Position numbers and translations under genes: made by a program. The notes below the pieces were generated by a model, which saw only the letters and a list, made by a program, of their open reading frames with translations, searched no databases and had not been told where the DNA came from. DNA of 21,023 nucleotides from a virus: positions 1 through 21,023 of the IMG/VR virus record IMGVR_UViG_3300039309_000253, one strand, 5' to 3'. Positions 20,917 to 21,023 of the stretch are shown piece after piece (positions within the stretch are counted from its first letter, which is position 1; each line of letters opens with the position of its first letter).

Positions 20917-21023
20917 TCGAAGCCTCCAGAGTTTCTGTCGCCACCGGATGAGCTACCACCTCGGTCCCTCCAACCAGATCGTTGAACGCGCGGCCGGAGT
21001 CGGCTTGTCGCGCGAAATCGCCC
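20897..21023 (-). CDS. C-terminal end of a gene running off the right edge
   Basis: A minus-strand frame open from the edge to TGA 20897-20899 (GDFARQADSGRAFNDLVGGT, then 21 residues ending NGIAVV). The sequence is protein-like with the codon use of the phage genes, and the next gene starts 20 nt before its stop with a ribosome binding site inside it. Function unknown. Confidence 0.55.
   Translation of the reverse strand, partial: GDFARQADSGRAFNDLVGGTEVVAHPVATETLEASNGIAVV

Noticed and set aside
1-21023. tRNA genes, rRNA, CRISPR arrays, integrase, lysis genes
   Set aside because: None seen. The window covers only the structural part of the phage, so prophage state and host cannot be proven from it.

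Overview
The window is a high-GC stretch of a tailed-phage genome, most likely a prophage, of the lambda-like siphovirus type. Apart from four short plus-strand genes, every structural gene lies on the minus strand and reads leftward in the canonical head-to-tail order. The genes are tightly packed, with 4-nt overlaps or gaps of a few bases and strong AGGAG-type ribosome binding sites. The host cannot be named from sequence alone. GC-rich coding sequence and a DUF3489-type protein suggest a soil or freshwater Gram-negative such as an alphaproteobacterium or acidobacterium; this is inference.

Reading from right to left (transcription order): two minus-strand genes of unknown function (20683-21023); two short plus-strand genes (19717-20626), each preceded by the same 22-bp repeat and followed by a hairpin terminator; then the head module: terminase small subunit (19171-19659), terminase large subunit (17283-19196), gpW-like joining protein (17071-17283), portal (15460-17064), S49 protease with an in-frame nested scaffold (13889-15463), DUF2190-like decoration protein (13484-13867), major capsid protein (12431-13444), several small head-completion and joining proteins (10704-12428), a 54-residue protein, the major tail protein (9508-10536), two tail-assembly-chaperone-like genes (8480-9498), a virion morphogenesis protein (5556-6014), the tape measure protein (1518-5555) and two related minor tail proteins (1095-1511 and 1-394).

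Two accessory insertions break this operon. Between the two paralogous minor tail genes, on the opposite strand, sits a HicA-HicB toxin-antitoxin pair with its own sigma70-like promoter and a perfect palindromic operator; HicA appears to be translated from a leaderless GTG. The second and most interesting is a block of about 2.4 kb with lower GC (about 6052-8491), bounded by imperfect inverted repeats of about 27 bp and lying between the chaperone gene and the morphogenesis gene. It holds a compact, apparently undescribed peptide-modification cassette: a 27-residue ORF with a strong Shine-Dalgarno that overlaps the next gene by 4 nt, a 473-residue radical SAM/SPASM peptide maturase, and, 5 bp further on, a 56-residue Cys/Asp/Ser-rich peptide that looks like a RiPP precursor. 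No transposase, transporter or protease is visible in the block, so it may be a non-autonomous mobile cassette carried by the phage.

The rest of the phage module is fairly standard but has some features worth noting: zinc ribbons in the scaffold and in the chaperone-like protein, a Nu3-like internal start for the scaffold, and a possible frame-shifted chaperone pair.
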